A stretch of DNA of 64,000 nt, taken from assembly GCA_949289295.1 (NCBI GenBank), contig CASENM010000045.1:1-64000 (forward strand), in the 5' to 3' direction. Both the position numbers and the translations under genes were made by a program. Shown here piece after piece: positions 17,020 to 27,000 of the stretch. Each line of letters opens with the position of its first letter. Position 1 is the first letter of the stretch. Under the pieces are notes generated by a model. It was not told the DNA's origin. It worked only from the letters and a program-made list of their open reading frames with translations, and made no database searches. The DNA is from an uncultured Bacteroides sp. (GTDB lineage: Bacteria; Bacteroidota; Bacteroidia; Bacteroidales; Bacteroidaceae).

Positions 17020-18507
17020 TCAATTATTATTTTTGTTGAAAAACATTCCGGCCGGGAAATGCGTATAATTGTCAAATCTATGTATCGGAGTGTCCAGACT
17101 CGCATCAAAGTCAAATTCCCAGATGGAGTTGGTTGTGAAGAAATTTCCCACTCCCTTTATGGTGTTGACATATACATGACCTGTTGCCGGATGAACGCTC
17201 AGTCCATTGTAGAGTTCCCTTGCATTGTCATCCAGGCTGGAAAGGTCGACAAGCATTTCGTCTTGTGGATCTTTACTCATGTTCTCCGGATTGAAGCTTG
17301 CACGATAGATGGAAGTGCCGCTGGCATAATAAATGGTATTTCCGTGGGCGGCGAATGTGCAGTTATAGGTTTCGTTGGGTTGCACGCTAAGCGCATTTTG
17401 TTTCAGTGAAGAGTCGTTCAGATTGAGCTTGCTTAGTGTAATCTGTCCTTCTTTATTGGCGTTGGAGGCTGAGCTGCCCATTATCCATAAGTTTCCGTCG
17501 TCTGTGGCGGCTACTCCTAAAAAGCGGTTGATCATTGTAGGAGCCATCCAGAAGGTTAGCTTCGCTACTTCTGTCACCTTGTCGGTGGCAGAGGTTATCT
17601 TGTATAATCCTGCGAGTTCTTTGTTTAGGGGGAAATAGACCTCTCCGTTCGTCACTGCGAACTGGGATTTGGGGGCACCGTCTGACCCTTCCACAAAGGT
17701 CAGCGAGACATCGTCCATGTTCAGCCGCCACACCCCCTTGTTGTCGCGGATATACACATGTTGTTCGTCGATTACGGCAATGTGGGTGGGCCAGTCCAGT
17801 CCGGTAAGTTCTTCATTTGTAAAGTTCCTTACTTTTTTCAATGTAGCAGCGTCGGCCACTACCAGCATTCCGTCATTTTCAAACGATTCACCTGTTGCAT
17901 TCATGCCTCCGTTTTGGGAGATGATGTAGATTTTCCCGTCATAGAAATACATATCCTGTGTCACATTGCCCAGTTCCGTCCCGTTTACTCGTTTGTATGC
18001 GTTGTCTACCACATATCCCTGAGGGGTGATATAGATGAGCGAACCGTTTTCGGTAGTCATGTTTCCTTCGTTCAGCAAAAATGCCCCTTCCGGATTGTCA
18101 AAAGATGCCACATAATGGAAGTCCACATTTTCTGTGGCAGTCTGTTCTCCAGTTCCTGTTGCGGTTATCTGGAGGGTGGCATCACTTTCTCCGCTCCCTT
18201 CTGACGGTGTTGTGATGTACATGCAGCCTTTTTCCTCATCCACTGTTACTGTCCAGTCTTCCGGTAAGCCGCTTGTGGTGATGTTTTCCATGTTTTCCGC
18301 CTGAAAGGTCAATGTATATTGTTCATCGGATACCAATATGTGGGGGGAAGTTCCGTCTGTTTCTCCGGTCAGCTTGAATACCAGTTCATCTGGGGTTTCA
18401 TTTCCGTTCCCGTCACTGTCACCCTCCGGTTCCGGGATGTTATCTTTGCTGCAACTTATCAGACTACAGGTCGCCCAAAGAGCCATTACGTTAAATAGAT
18501 TTTTCAT
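17020..18507 (-). CDS. DUF5074 beta-propeller lipoprotein with N-terminal beta-sandwich (B12 operon, third gene)
   Basis: 495 residues. Lipoprotein signal MKNLFNVMALWATCSLISC, an acidic Gly/Asp/Glu linker, a roughly 100-residue beta-sandwich-like domain (about 40-130) and then a DUF5074 propeller starting near residue 138 with the signature GAFLLNEGNMTTENGSL. It differs from its downstream sibling in carrying the extra domain. It is read in the same direction as btuB and the larger BtuG-like gene, with a 132-base gap upstream, so it is probably in the same riboswitch-controlled transcript. Predicted to be anchored at the outer surface and to bind or pass corrinoids; this is inferred from family and operon. 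Confidence 0.8.
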   Translation of the reverse strand: MKNLFNVMALWATCSLISCSKDNIPEPEGDSDGNGNETPDELVFKLTGETDGTSPHILVSDEQYTLTFQAENMENITTSGLPEDWTVTVDEEKGCMYITTPSEGSGESDATLQITATGTGEQTATENVDFHYVASFDNPEGAFLLNEGNMTTENGSLIYITPQGYVVDNAYKRVNGTELGNVTQDMYFYDGKIYIISQNGGMNATGESFENDGMLVVADAATLKKVRNFTNEELTGLDWPTHIAVIDEQHVYIRDNKGVWRLNMDDVSLTFVEGSDGAPKSQFAVTNGEVYFPLNKELAGLYKITSATDKVTEVAKLTFWMAPTMINRFLGVAATDDGNLWIMGSSASNANKEGQITLSKLNLNDSSLKQNALSVQPNETYNCTFAAHGNTIYYASGTSIYRASFNPENMSKDPQDEMLVDLSSLDDNARELYNGLSVHPATGHVYVNTIKGVGNFFTTNSIWEFDFDASLDTPIHRFDNYTHFPAGMFFNKNNN

Positions 18508-18639
18508 TCTTCTTTGATTTTTAGATAGTTATATTAATAAAACAGTATTTTCCTGTATTTACGGACGGATATGAATTCCCCTTGCAGACTTTTCCTTTTT
18601 TCAAGCCTGCATAGAAAGAATCATAAAGTTTCACCGACT

Positions 18640-20748
18640 TTATTGTCTTGTGGTTATTTCTTCTCCCAACAGATGCAGGTCTTCTACTCCGGCAATTTCA
18701 GTGGAGCATTCACCTATCCATCCGTTTTGCTGATGCACTCCGGTATAGATTCGGATAAGGTCGACACCCGGAAGCGACACTCTGTTGCCGTCTGCATCCA
18801 CGGCCCAGTCGATATCGATGGCCGACTCGTCACTGATGTTCGTGGCATTGTCGGCGTAGCCGAAAGCGAACGGATAGAGTACATAATAGGTGCCTTGTCC
18901 GCTTTCGTCGATACTGTTTTGGGGAAGACGGCTTCCCTTGAACTTCAGCGTGCGTTCCGTTATCCATTGCGGATAATAGGTTTGCGGATGATATATGTTC
19001 TTGGCCACATATCCTTGATTGCCCTTGTTGTTTTCCCAGTGGATATAAGTTTCATGATTGCCCGCAGGTTCTGTTTCCGGTGCATGGTAGATGACTTCAT
19101 AATCCGTGTAGAAGTTCATGTCGTTTCCGGCGCTTTGAGCCGTTTCGTACCATGATTCCTGCGTAGCGTCACGATGCGCACTTCCGGCTATCTCATACCA
19201 GATTCCGCCGTCGGCGTTCCCGTCCTGGTCTTCGTCCAGTGCCACCTGAATGATTCCGGGCTCATAGCCGCCTCCGCCCATGGCGGTAGCCGCACCCTCA
19301 AAAGCGTTTCCCAGCACGCGGAAGTCTCTCAGTCCGGGCCTGTTCTCAATCCGGTGGTCGAAGCCTACGATAATGTATCCTCCGTAACCTCCCAGCGACA
19401 CCATGCCCCTCTTGTTGTTTCCGATGGCTTCGAGCGCTTTCCGGTTCATGTCGTCCGGCGTGTCGCCTTCCTCATATTTGGGCATCACGTTGACAAACTG
19501 GCCCGGAGCCGGCATATATTCTATCACTTTCGTGATATATGCCGAGGAGGTGGTCTCTTGTGGGGTGTTGTTGTAGTAGAACTCTTCGGTGGTGAAGGCG
19601 AAGTGTGCCGGAATGTCACCCGTGCGCACGCTCCATTGCTTTTTCCCGTCGGGTGTGAAGCAATGAAGATATCCGGGGGTGACATAATCGGTGGCGTCGC
19701 TCACATAAATCTCTTTGGTTTCCGGGTTGACGGCAATGCCGTAGGGGAGTTGTATTTCCTGGTCTGTGCCGTCGGTAATGAAATTCTCGGACACAAGCCT
19801 TTTTTGCGCGGTGTCATAGATGAAGTAGCCGGTCTCATTATTTTCTCCTTCATGGTTCCAGGAGGAGGAAAGGATGTAAAGGGAGTCTCCGTCCAGGCAC
19901 ATCTCGTTGGCGGGGATTCCCAGATTTCCGGTTACTGTTCCGGTGGCTGTGTCGATGACGTAAATGTCTGAGCCGTTTCCGTAATAGTCTCCCCGTGAGG
20001 TGACGTAGATGTTCCCTTCCGTGTCTTTTTCCATCCGGTGCAGGTTAATGGCCACGTCAATCGTATTCACCACCTGGAAAGTTTCAAGGTCTATTACAGA
20101 CACGGTGCGGTCATAATCCGGATAGCGGTAGCCTCCTGAGTTGGCCACATACAGCCGTCCGCCGGTGATAACCATTTCTTCCGGCTGATAGCCTACCACT
20201 ACCTCGCGGGTAATCTGGAGCGTGTTCGTGTCGATTTCCACAATCTTTCCCGGGCGTGCTTCCGGGTCTGTCTGTACCGGGCCTGCATACGAGCTGACGT
20301 ATGCCTTGTCGCCATTGAAAGTGATGTACCGGCAGTTGGTGATATTCACGCTTCCGATGTGTTTGGCTGTTTTTACGTCCATCACTTCCACGAAGTGCGA
20401 ACAGTTGACCACCACATACAGTTTTCCGTCGTGTATTTGTATGTCATTGCCCACATCGCCCAGTTCTTTTACAATACTCGGGTTACTCTCCGGATAGATG
20501 TTGCGCAGGTAATACCCTCCCCGTGTGCTGAAAAAGTCAATCGTACATTTGTTGCTTCCCATATTGCCTTCGTTCAGCAGAAAGAATCCTTCAATGCGTT
20601 GAGGGTCGGTAGGATAGGTCACAAACTCTTTTTCGGAGTCGAGTACGGGCAGTTCCTTCCGACATCCGGTAGTCAGAACCAGCAACAGAAGGACGGGGAT
20701 AAACAGGGTATCATAATATTTCTTGTTTTTCATTCTTTCATTCTTCAT
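18640..20748 (-). CDS. btuG: BtuG-like surface lipoprotein with C-terminal extra domain
   Basis: 702 residues. Signal with lipobox LTTGC near residue 29, then a DUF5074/YncE seven-bladed propeller (about 50-400; FFLLNEGNMGSNKCTIDFF, GDVGNDIQIHDGKLYVVVN, LPYGIAVNPETKEIYVSD). BtuG is known as a surface lipoprotein that captures vitamin B12 with extreme affinity and caps the BtuB barrel. An additional C-terminal half (about 415-702) has a Gly-rich GGYGGYIIVGFDHRI start and ends LIRIYTGVHQQNGWIGE...DLHL, a pattern I associate with Bacteroides cell-surface beta-sandwich proteins. Start codon lies one base after the btuB stop, implying translational coupling. Name is by family and context. Confidence 0.85.
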   Translation of the reverse strand: MKNERMKNKKYYDTLFIPVLLLLVLTTGCRKELPVLDSEKEFVTYPTDPQRIEGFFLLNEGNMGSNKCTIDFFSTRGGYYLRNIYPESNPSIVKELGDVGNDIQIHDGKLYVVVNCSHFVEVMDVKTAKHIGSVNITNCRYITFNGDKAYVSSYAGPVQTDPEARPGKIVEIDTNTLQITREVVVGYQPEEMVITGGRLYVANSGGYRYPDYDRTVSVIDLETFQVVNTIDVAINLHRMEKDTEGNIYVTSRGDYYGNGSDIYVIDTATGTVTGNLGIPANEMCLDGDSLYILSSSWNHEGENNETGYFIYDTAQKRLVSENFITDGTDQEIQLPYGIAVNPETKEIYVSDATDYVTPGYLHCFTPDGKKQWSVRTGDIPAHFAFTTEEFYYNNTPQETTSSAYITKVIEYMPAPGQFVNVMPKYEEGDTPDDMNRKALEAIGNNKRGMVSLGGYGGYIIVGFDHRIENRPGLRDFRVLGNAFEGAATAMGGGGYEPGIIQVALDEDQDGNADGGIWYEIAGSAHRDATQESWYETAQSAGNDMNFYTDYEVIYHAPETEPAGNHETYIHWENNKGNQGYVAKNIYHPQTYYPQWITERTLKFKGSRLPQNSIDESGQGTYYVLYPFAFGYADNATNISDESAIDIDWAVDADGNRVSLPGVDLIRIYTGVHQQNGWIGECSTEIAGVEDLHLLGEEITTRQ

Positions 20749-20749
20749 T

Positions 20750-22762
20750 TTAGAACATATATTGTATAATTAGCTTGAAGTTGATGCCCGGCATGGGATA
20801 GCAGGAAACGACCTCATATTGCTGGTTCAGCAGATTGTTGGCTTCCAGTGTGAGCTTCAGCTCGTGCTTGTTGATACGTTGGCTTTTCGATATGGAACAG
20901 TCGCTGGTGTACCATGAAGGCTGGTAATTGACCGGCAGATTGGCTTGCGAGGAATATCGTTCTCCCGTATAGATGAAACTGTAGCTTGCTTCCCATGAAT
21001 GCCATGCAAGATTGAAGGCTGCCGAACCGCTATGCCAGGGGATATAGGGTATCTGTCCTCCATAAAACTCGTCGGTAGGATCGGTAAAGTCCTGCGCTTT
21101 CTGGTATGTGTAGTTCAGGCGTCCGCTGAGATACGTTTCATGTCCCAGTATCCAGTCGGTTTGGAGGGCCACGTCGACACCTCTGATTTCCACCTCTCCC
21201 AGATTGACCATCGTCCAGCGGAAAAAATTGGAGGTGGGGGTGGCTACAATCTTGTTCTCCACTTCGTTATAGTAGATGTCGGCCTGTATTTCGAGACGTT
21301 TCAGCCATAAGTTCCGGAATGCCTTTTCATAGGTCACTCCTATATTATATTGGTCGGTGTATTCCGGTTCGAGATAAGCGTTTCCCACAAAGGTGTAATA
21401 CAAATCGTTGAGTGTAGGCATGCGGAAAATCCGTTTGTAGAACGCGCGGAAATTCAAATCGGTTGTCCGGAACGGGCGGTAACTCATTGCCACGGCCGGA
21501 GTCCATTCCATTTTGTCGGATGCGGCATCACCTTTTTCGCGCAGACGGTCGGACACGAATGTACCCAGCAGGCTTGCCTGCAATTTGAATCGTTCGAAAC
21601 TGATTGCGGTGGCGGCGGCGAGAAGTCCGGTGTGACGGCGTGGATAGACGAAATCCTTCAGGTTTGCATTGAGCAGGTTGAATTGCCAGTCGGCCGACAG
21701 GTTGAGGCTCCAGAATGAGGTAAGGTCCAGGCAGTTGGCGGCAGATACATACATTTCCTGCTGGCGGTAGATGTTGTTGATATACATCAGCGATTCGTCC
21801 CGGTTGGGATCGGCCAGGTAATGCAGATAGTTGTACGAGTATTTCGCGCTTGCCATAAAGTGGTACCGTTCCGAAAAGTCTTTCCGGAACATTCCCTGTG
21901 CGAAGAAGTCGGCGTCCTTCTGGCGGTCCTCATGTGTGAACTTGTTGCGTACAATTGCTCCGGGATAGCCTCTGTCGGAGAAATAGGCGTAGAGTTTGGT
22001 GCGCCAGTATCCGTTTTTCACGTTGCCGTAGAGGCCGTGTTCGATGCGTAGCGCATTCACGTCTCCGTTCTGGCGTACTGCGGTAGTGTCGTATCCGCCT
22101 TCTGTGGCATAGCGGAACTTGTATTTTCCGGTGGTGTACATATATTCCGTACTGAGCGAACTGCTCAGTTTGTCGTTCAGCTTTTGTTCCCAGAGTATTG
22201 CCGGATTGACCACTCCGAATGAACCGGTCTTGAAAGTGGCTTTGATATGGTAGTCTTTTTCTCCGGAAAATTTCGGTGTCCGTGTCTGGAGATAGACTGT
22301 TCCTGCCGAGCCGAAATCCTTGGCCGACTGAAATATGGCGCTCTTTTGTCCGTTGTAGAGCGTGACGCTCTCCATATTGTCCAATGAGAAACGTCCCAGG
22401 TCGACAGTTCCGTTCTGTGCGTTTCCCAGTTCGATGCCGTCGTAGAACACTCCCACGTGGTTGGTGCCCATACTTCGGATATTGATGGTTTTCAGTCCTC
22501 CGATACCTCCGTAATCTTTCAGTTGTACTCCGGAGAAATAGCGCAGCGCATCGGCTACGTTGTGCGAGCCGAGTCGCCGGAGCTGTTCACCCGAGAGCTT
22601 TTGCACCGGAATGATTTCTTTCTGCAGGGCACGGGCGGTCACAAGCACTTCATCCAGATGCTGGAGGCTGTCTGTCGAGTGTTGTGCATGGAGCATGGAT
22701 AGACTGCTCCCTGTCAAAAAGAACAACAATAGCCGGACCATCCGACTTTTCTGTCCAATCAT
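20750..22762 (-). CDS. btuB: Vitamin B12 TonB-dependent receptor
   Basis: 670 residues from ATG 22762 (MIGQKSRMVRLLLFFLTG; ATG 22741 also possible; the longer frame to 22822 lies in the riboswitch expression platform). Signal peptide cleaved after MLHAQ, TonB-box-like LDEVLVTARA, plug ending SAGTVYLQTRTP, and a barrel closing with terminal Phe. Imports corrinoids across the outer membrane using TonB energy. Assignment to B12 rests on the cobalamin riboswitch directly upstream and the BtuG-like gene immediately downstream. It heads a four-gene operon. No BtuCDF inner-membrane transporter genes are in the window. Confidence 0.93.
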   Translation of the reverse strand: MIGQKSRMVRLLLFFLTGSSLSMLHAQHSTDSLQHLDEVLVTARALQKEIIPVQKLSGEQLRRLGSHNVADALRYFSGVQLKDYGGIGGLKTINIRSMGTNHVGVFYDGIELGNAQNGTVDLGRFSLDNMESVTLYNGQKSAIFQSAKDFGSAGTVYLQTRTPKFSGEKDYHIKATFKTGSFGVVNPAILWEQKLNDKLSSSLSTEYMYTTGKYKFRYATEGGYDTTAVRQNGDVNALRIEHGLYGNVKNGYWRTKLYAYFSDRGYPGAIVRNKFTHEDRQKDADFFAQGMFRKDFSERYHFMASAKYSYNYLHYLADPNRDESLMYINNIYRQQEMYVSAANCLDLTSFWSLNLSADWQFNLLNANLKDFVYPRRHTGLLAAATAISFERFKLQASLLGTFVSDRLREKGDAASDKMEWTPAVAMSYRPFRTTDLNFRAFYKRIFRMPTLNDLYYTFVGNAYLEPEYTDQYNIGVTYEKAFRNLWLKRLEIQADIYYNEVENKIVATPTSNFFRWTMVNLGEVEIRGVDVALQTDWILGHETYLSGRLNYTYQKAQDFTDPTDEFYGGQIPYIPWHSGSAAFNLAWHSWEASYSFIYTGERYSSQANLPVNYQPSWYTSDCSISKSQRINKHELKLTLEANNLLNQQYEVVSCYPMPGINFKLIIQYMF

Positions 22763-22776
22763 ACTATAATATATAA

Positions 22777-22816
22777 GGTATAAAAAACAATTAGCCGCAT
22801 TGTCCTCGCATGCGGA
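22777..22816 (-). promoter_or_regulatory. Putative riboswitch expression-platform terminator
   Basis: On the minus strand, CCGCAT and ATGCGG (22795-22815) form a 6-bp stem with a 9-base loop followed by CTAATTGTTTTTTAT. It lies between the riboswitch aptamer and the btuB start, where a B12-induced terminator would be expected. The stem is short, so the mechanism is tentative. Confidence 0.45.
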
Positions 22817-22825
22817 TAACATGTA

Positions 22826-22996
22826 ATGTCGGCAGGTCTTCTGACTGACTTCTCTTCCGGAACCTTCCCGATACAGTTTCAGTATCAGTGGTAATGGCCT
22901 TTCCGGAAGATTATTGAAGCTTCACAGCAGCGGGACTGTCCGGGATTTTCACCCGATTCCCTTTTAATCCGCCTGGCTGAACAGACAGGCGAAACC
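22826..22996 (-). promoter_or_regulatory. Cobalamin (adenosylcobalamin) riboswitch
   Basis: Read on the minus strand the conserved aptamer parts appear in order: GGTTTCGCC stem opening, AAAAGGGAATCGGGTG, AAAATCCCGGACAGTCCCGC, TGCTGTGA, GCCATTACCACTG, GGGAAGG, and the B12 box AGTCAGAAGACCTGCC near 22829-22848. This is a complete class-I cobalamin riboswitch, which lowers expression of downstream genes when adenosylcobalamin is bound. It lies directly before btuB and therefore controls the four-gene operon 22762-15637. Confidence 0.97.
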
Positions 22997-23006
22997 GATT
23001 CAGATG

Positions 23007-23014
23007 CAAATGTA
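23007..23014 (-). promoter_or_regulatory. -7 box of the B12 operon
   Basis: Minus-strand TACATTTG (CAAATGTA on the plus strand), just upstream of the aptamer, with a partial -33 match (TTGC) about 20 bases further up. Confidence 0.65.
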
Positions 23015-23197
23015 TGGTTTTTGAGTGGGATATGCAAGAGAAATATGTGTTTGATTGAATGGGCGGAGTCAAGTGCAGTCAAGGCGGAGTCAATCGGCGG
23101 TGTGTATTTCAGTCAATGTTTGCGATTTTTGGGAGAGTGCTTGTTTTCTCGAGAGAGCTGTATGAACAGCATAAAGAAGATGTGTCAGAGAATAATC

Positions 23198-23309
23198 TGA
23201 AACACGGAGGCACAGAGACACAGAGTTTTTCATTTTATGATTCACAAGCATGTTCTCTCCGTGTCCTTTGTGCCCCCGTGTCTTATTTTTCAATTATGAC
23301 ACACTTTTA
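23198..23309 (+). repeat. Palindromic intergenic element, copy A3
   Basis: Same orientation as copy A1: arms AACACGGAGGCACAGAGACA and GTGCCCCCGTGTC, then the conserved flank TTTTTCAATTATGACACACT. The identity with A1 in the flank is essentially complete over more than 20 bases. It lies just past the 3' end of the minus-strand lipoprotein gene at 23323. Confidence 0.85.
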
Positions 23310-23322
23310 TGGGATTGGATTT

Positions 23323-23835
23323 TTATTTTTGAGACTTTTTGATTTCGCACGATACTTTATCCGGATTTTCTTCCAGTCGCTGAATTTCTGCTTTTGCAGT
23401 TTCTGCGTTTAATTTGGTATGGAACTGATGGGTTGCGTTGCCTTCTTCTGTTACTGTCGCTTTGGTATCTACACGAATGGAATAGGAGCGTAGCAGTTCG
23501 TATGATGTTTGGTCAAATTGTATTCCCTCCTTCATCTTATAATATATGGTCATACTTGGATTGAATGGGACTTCCACAGTTGGCAGTTCTTTTTTCCACG
23601 GAAGCGAAGTTACGGCTTCTGTTTGAATGTCACCATTTTCATCTGTGTAATCTACGGTAATGTCCACCAGCGAAAACAGGTCTTTCATGTCATCAATGTA
23701 ATAGCGTACTTCCGCTGTCAGATTTTCTTCCTGTGGAGGCGTTTGGGGGTCATCGTCGTCACTGCAACTGATAAACTGAAAGCTAATGATAGCAGTCAAT
23801 AGCACAAACATGGATCGCATTAAATTCTTTTTCAT
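23323..23835 (-). CDS. Small lipoprotein of unknown function
   Basis: 170 residues with a clear lipoprotein signal (MKKNLMRSMFVLLTAIISFQFISC; lipobox FISC) followed by an Asp-rich export-type stretch SDDDDPQ, as in Bacteroides surface-exposed lipoproteins. The mature part (about 130 residues) alternates short beta-strand segments (LTAEVRYYIDDMKD, VDITVDYTDENGDIQ, MTIYYKMKEG) and ends in a charged helix. I cannot assign a family. It stands alone, between palindrome A3 and a gene-free AT-rich stretch (23836-24088) in which I see nothing else. Confidence 0.7.
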   Translation of the reverse strand: MKKNLMRSMFVLLTAIISFQFISCSDDDDPQTPPQEENLTAEVRYYIDDMKDLFSLVDITVDYTDENGDIQTEAVTSLPWKKELPTVEVPFNPSMTIYYKMKEGIQFDQTSYELLRSYSIRVDTKATVTEEGNATHQFHTKLNAETAKAEIQRLEENPDKVSCEIKKSQK

Positions 23836-24088
23836 CTTTGTATAGTTTTAAATGTGAATAAAAGTGTATTTGAAAAATCTGTTCATTCAAGTTTAATGTA
23901 GGTCCGATACACCTTTCAAACATTTCTCTGAGTAACAGGAATATAAGTAATAAAATATAAATTTACAATGTCAATACAGCATTTAACGGTTGTCTTTGTG
24001 TTTCCAAAGGCTGAATTTACGAAATTTTATTGTCTGTCGTATAGTTTTCATAAAAAATTTGTGTTAAATAAATGTAATTCCGGTTTCC

Positions 24089-27000
24089 TTATTCATTTAT
24101 CCTATAATATGTGCGCACAATTCCTCTGTCCTGCACATTTCCGTTCTCTATTATTTTAACCGAGAACTCTGTTTCAGATTGTGATATGATTTCGCCTGAT
24201 GAAATGGTCATCACATCTTGATTTAATTCCTCCCAGTACAAATGGCCGTCAAGTTTTGAGAATCGGCAGTTCGTAAGTGTACGATAAATTTCATTATCAC
24301 CGCCGGGACTGGAAAAAAGTCTATATTGACATACTGGCACTTTGGGGTGGATACTGATGACAATGGAAGAATCCGCCAAAGCCCATGTGCCTGCAAGCTG
24401 CTGATGAACAAAAGCGGCAGTCATAGAATCCGTTACGCTTGTATAAAAATTTCTCATGCCAATTCCCAACTTTTGTGCGGCTTCGTCAATGAAAGCTGGA
24501 CTGCCGATTTCCAGCCATTTAAATGTAGAGAGGTCATTTGCAACATTTTGCCTGATTATATTTCTGATTTCAGTTTCTTTCATTTGCGGATTTAGACTGG
24601 TTTCCGTCAATTCCGCTTTTTCATAATAATGAATCGCATCTGATATATTTCCTTTCATCAAAAGAATATGGCCATAATTGATAATGTCTGCTGTGTTTCT
24701 GCCCCACTCAATGGCTTGTTCTTCCATTGTGCTGTATAGACTGTCGGCCAAATCAAATCTGCCTAATTTTTCAGCTGTCCAGATTAGTTGCGTAGGTGTG
24801 ATCCAACTCAAATCATTAAGTCGTTTCCCCTTGACATACATTTCCAAGGCAGCATTGGCTTTGCCAAATAATCCCGCCTTCATACTTGCCAATATATACA
24901 AGCAATGGTCATCCCAATAGCTGTCCGGGTATAAATAGGTTAAAGCCTCATAAGGCTCATGTAGATTATACAGACATGTAGCATACTGTTCTCCCCTTTT
25001 GTCGGGTATGGTATCATGCAATTCCTCAGAGAAATATTCTTCCAGATAATTCTTTCGTTTTTCATTGATATATAACTTGTCAGACCATGAAAGTTGATTG
25101 CTTATATTGTTGAGGCCATTGAATAACTCATCTGCAATCTTCAAGGTCTTTTCATTTCGTGTGTTTTTCTCATAGATTACAACGGTATAAAGAGCAAGCG
25201 AGAATATGCCGCATAATCCGATGAAACTCCAGAGAACAATGTTTTTTGTGGTTTCGAAATGATCTGCAATCAAATAGGGTTTATATATATTCTTTTTCCA
25301 GAGCTTGCGCCGATGATATTCAAAGAAGACAGATATTCCACCCAACAAGAAGGGGGTAATCCATAATAATCCGTACTGCCAGTCCTCCTTGTCGGAGGAA
25401 TAGTCATAAAGGGAAGAAAGCATCACTCCTGTCACTACAATAAGCCAGAGCACTGTGGATGAAAGGATTGTTTTGTATTTGTAGCGTCCGTTGATCCGCA
25501 AGAAAAGGGAATGTGCGGACACTAACAGGACGGGAACCGAGATAGAAAGAATATCATACCATGAATATGAGTCATATTCAATAAATTCTTTGAAGTCGGC
25601 ATCGATATTTTCTTTATTGAGTATGATAAAAATGAGGCCTGATGATAAAAGAAGTGCGCTTACGAAATAGAAAATATGCTTCGCAAGCCCTTTGCGCCGT
25701 TGTCTGACGAGAGACTTGTCGATAAATTCAAATGTGACAGGTTGCAGATCGTTTTCATGGTGAAACATAAAATATTCCGCTTCAAGCAAAGCCGACCGTT
25801 CCTGAATCAAATCTTTTTGGGGACATCCGTTTGATTTCCAGTAACGGGCTAATTTCTCATAGTGGTTGTTTTTCTGCAAGAAGTCTTGATGTTGTTGGCA
25901 CCATTCTTTTACTATATCCCATGAACTTAGAAGTATTTCATGGACGAAAGATACGGTTGAATCTCCATTGGCATCTTTTCCGGCGACGAACAGATGTGAA
26001 TCTATCAATTTCTGGATAACAGTCTTATGGACAGGACTCTTTTCTAGGCTTTTCCTGACAGACGTTTTGCGGACAAATAAGGTTTCATTGTCGTTGGACG
26101 TTGTTATTACGGCAGGCAACAACCCCCTGAAAACATCTTGTTCTTTTGAGGACAATGATGAAAAGAACTTATTTGCATATTGTATCACAGCCCCTTTCAA
26201 ATATCCGATGCGCTTGTATGCTTCAAATGTCATTTCTTCAGTATCTGCACATGCTTGATACAACTCGGAAAGAGCGAACTCAATGAGAGGAAGATTCTGA
26301 AGTCTTGTCGCATCCTCAATAATCTTCCTGCTCAAACTTATACCTATTTCATTCCGTTCCCAGCGGAGGTTTGCCTTGCGTGCCGGTTCTTCCACAATTT
26401 CTGCGATGTCAGACACGGAAACGTTGGGAATGTCGATGACAATTGAAAGATTTTTTATCAGCCCTAAATCAGGATAAGACGTGAAACGGCTATAGAAGTC
26501 ATTCCGCATGGAAAATATCATGAATATTTGTTGGGTTTCACACAACCCCCGGAGCAACAGCAGGCAACGTTTCCTTTCATCTTCGGTAATCATATTGTCA
26601 GAGAACATCTCCTCAAACTGATCAATGAATATCAATGGTATTTGTGAAGAGTCGTTTTTTGACAAGGCATGTTGCAGGTATTTAAAATCATAATCGTCGG
26701 GAATGCCTTTTTGCAAATCCGAAGCGACGGGGTTACCTTTCAGTGATGGATAAAGATGCAGAATCAGACTGACAAGTCCATCATAAATGTGACCCCTGAA
26801 AGATGAAGGTGTCAGCACCTCAGTGATGAAGGATGTCTTTTCAGTCGCTTCACTCATGAGTTGGGGTAAAACACCGGCTTTAATCAACGATGACTTTCCG
26901 GACCCGCTTTCTCCCAGGACAAACAACGTCGGCTTCTTTTCCCTTTCATTCTCAGAAAGGAGTTGTTCTACAATGTCATACACCAGACTCTTCCGGCCGC

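Noticed and set aside
22885..23082. Small open frame over the riboswitch
   Set aside because: Conserved aptamer sequence, not coding.
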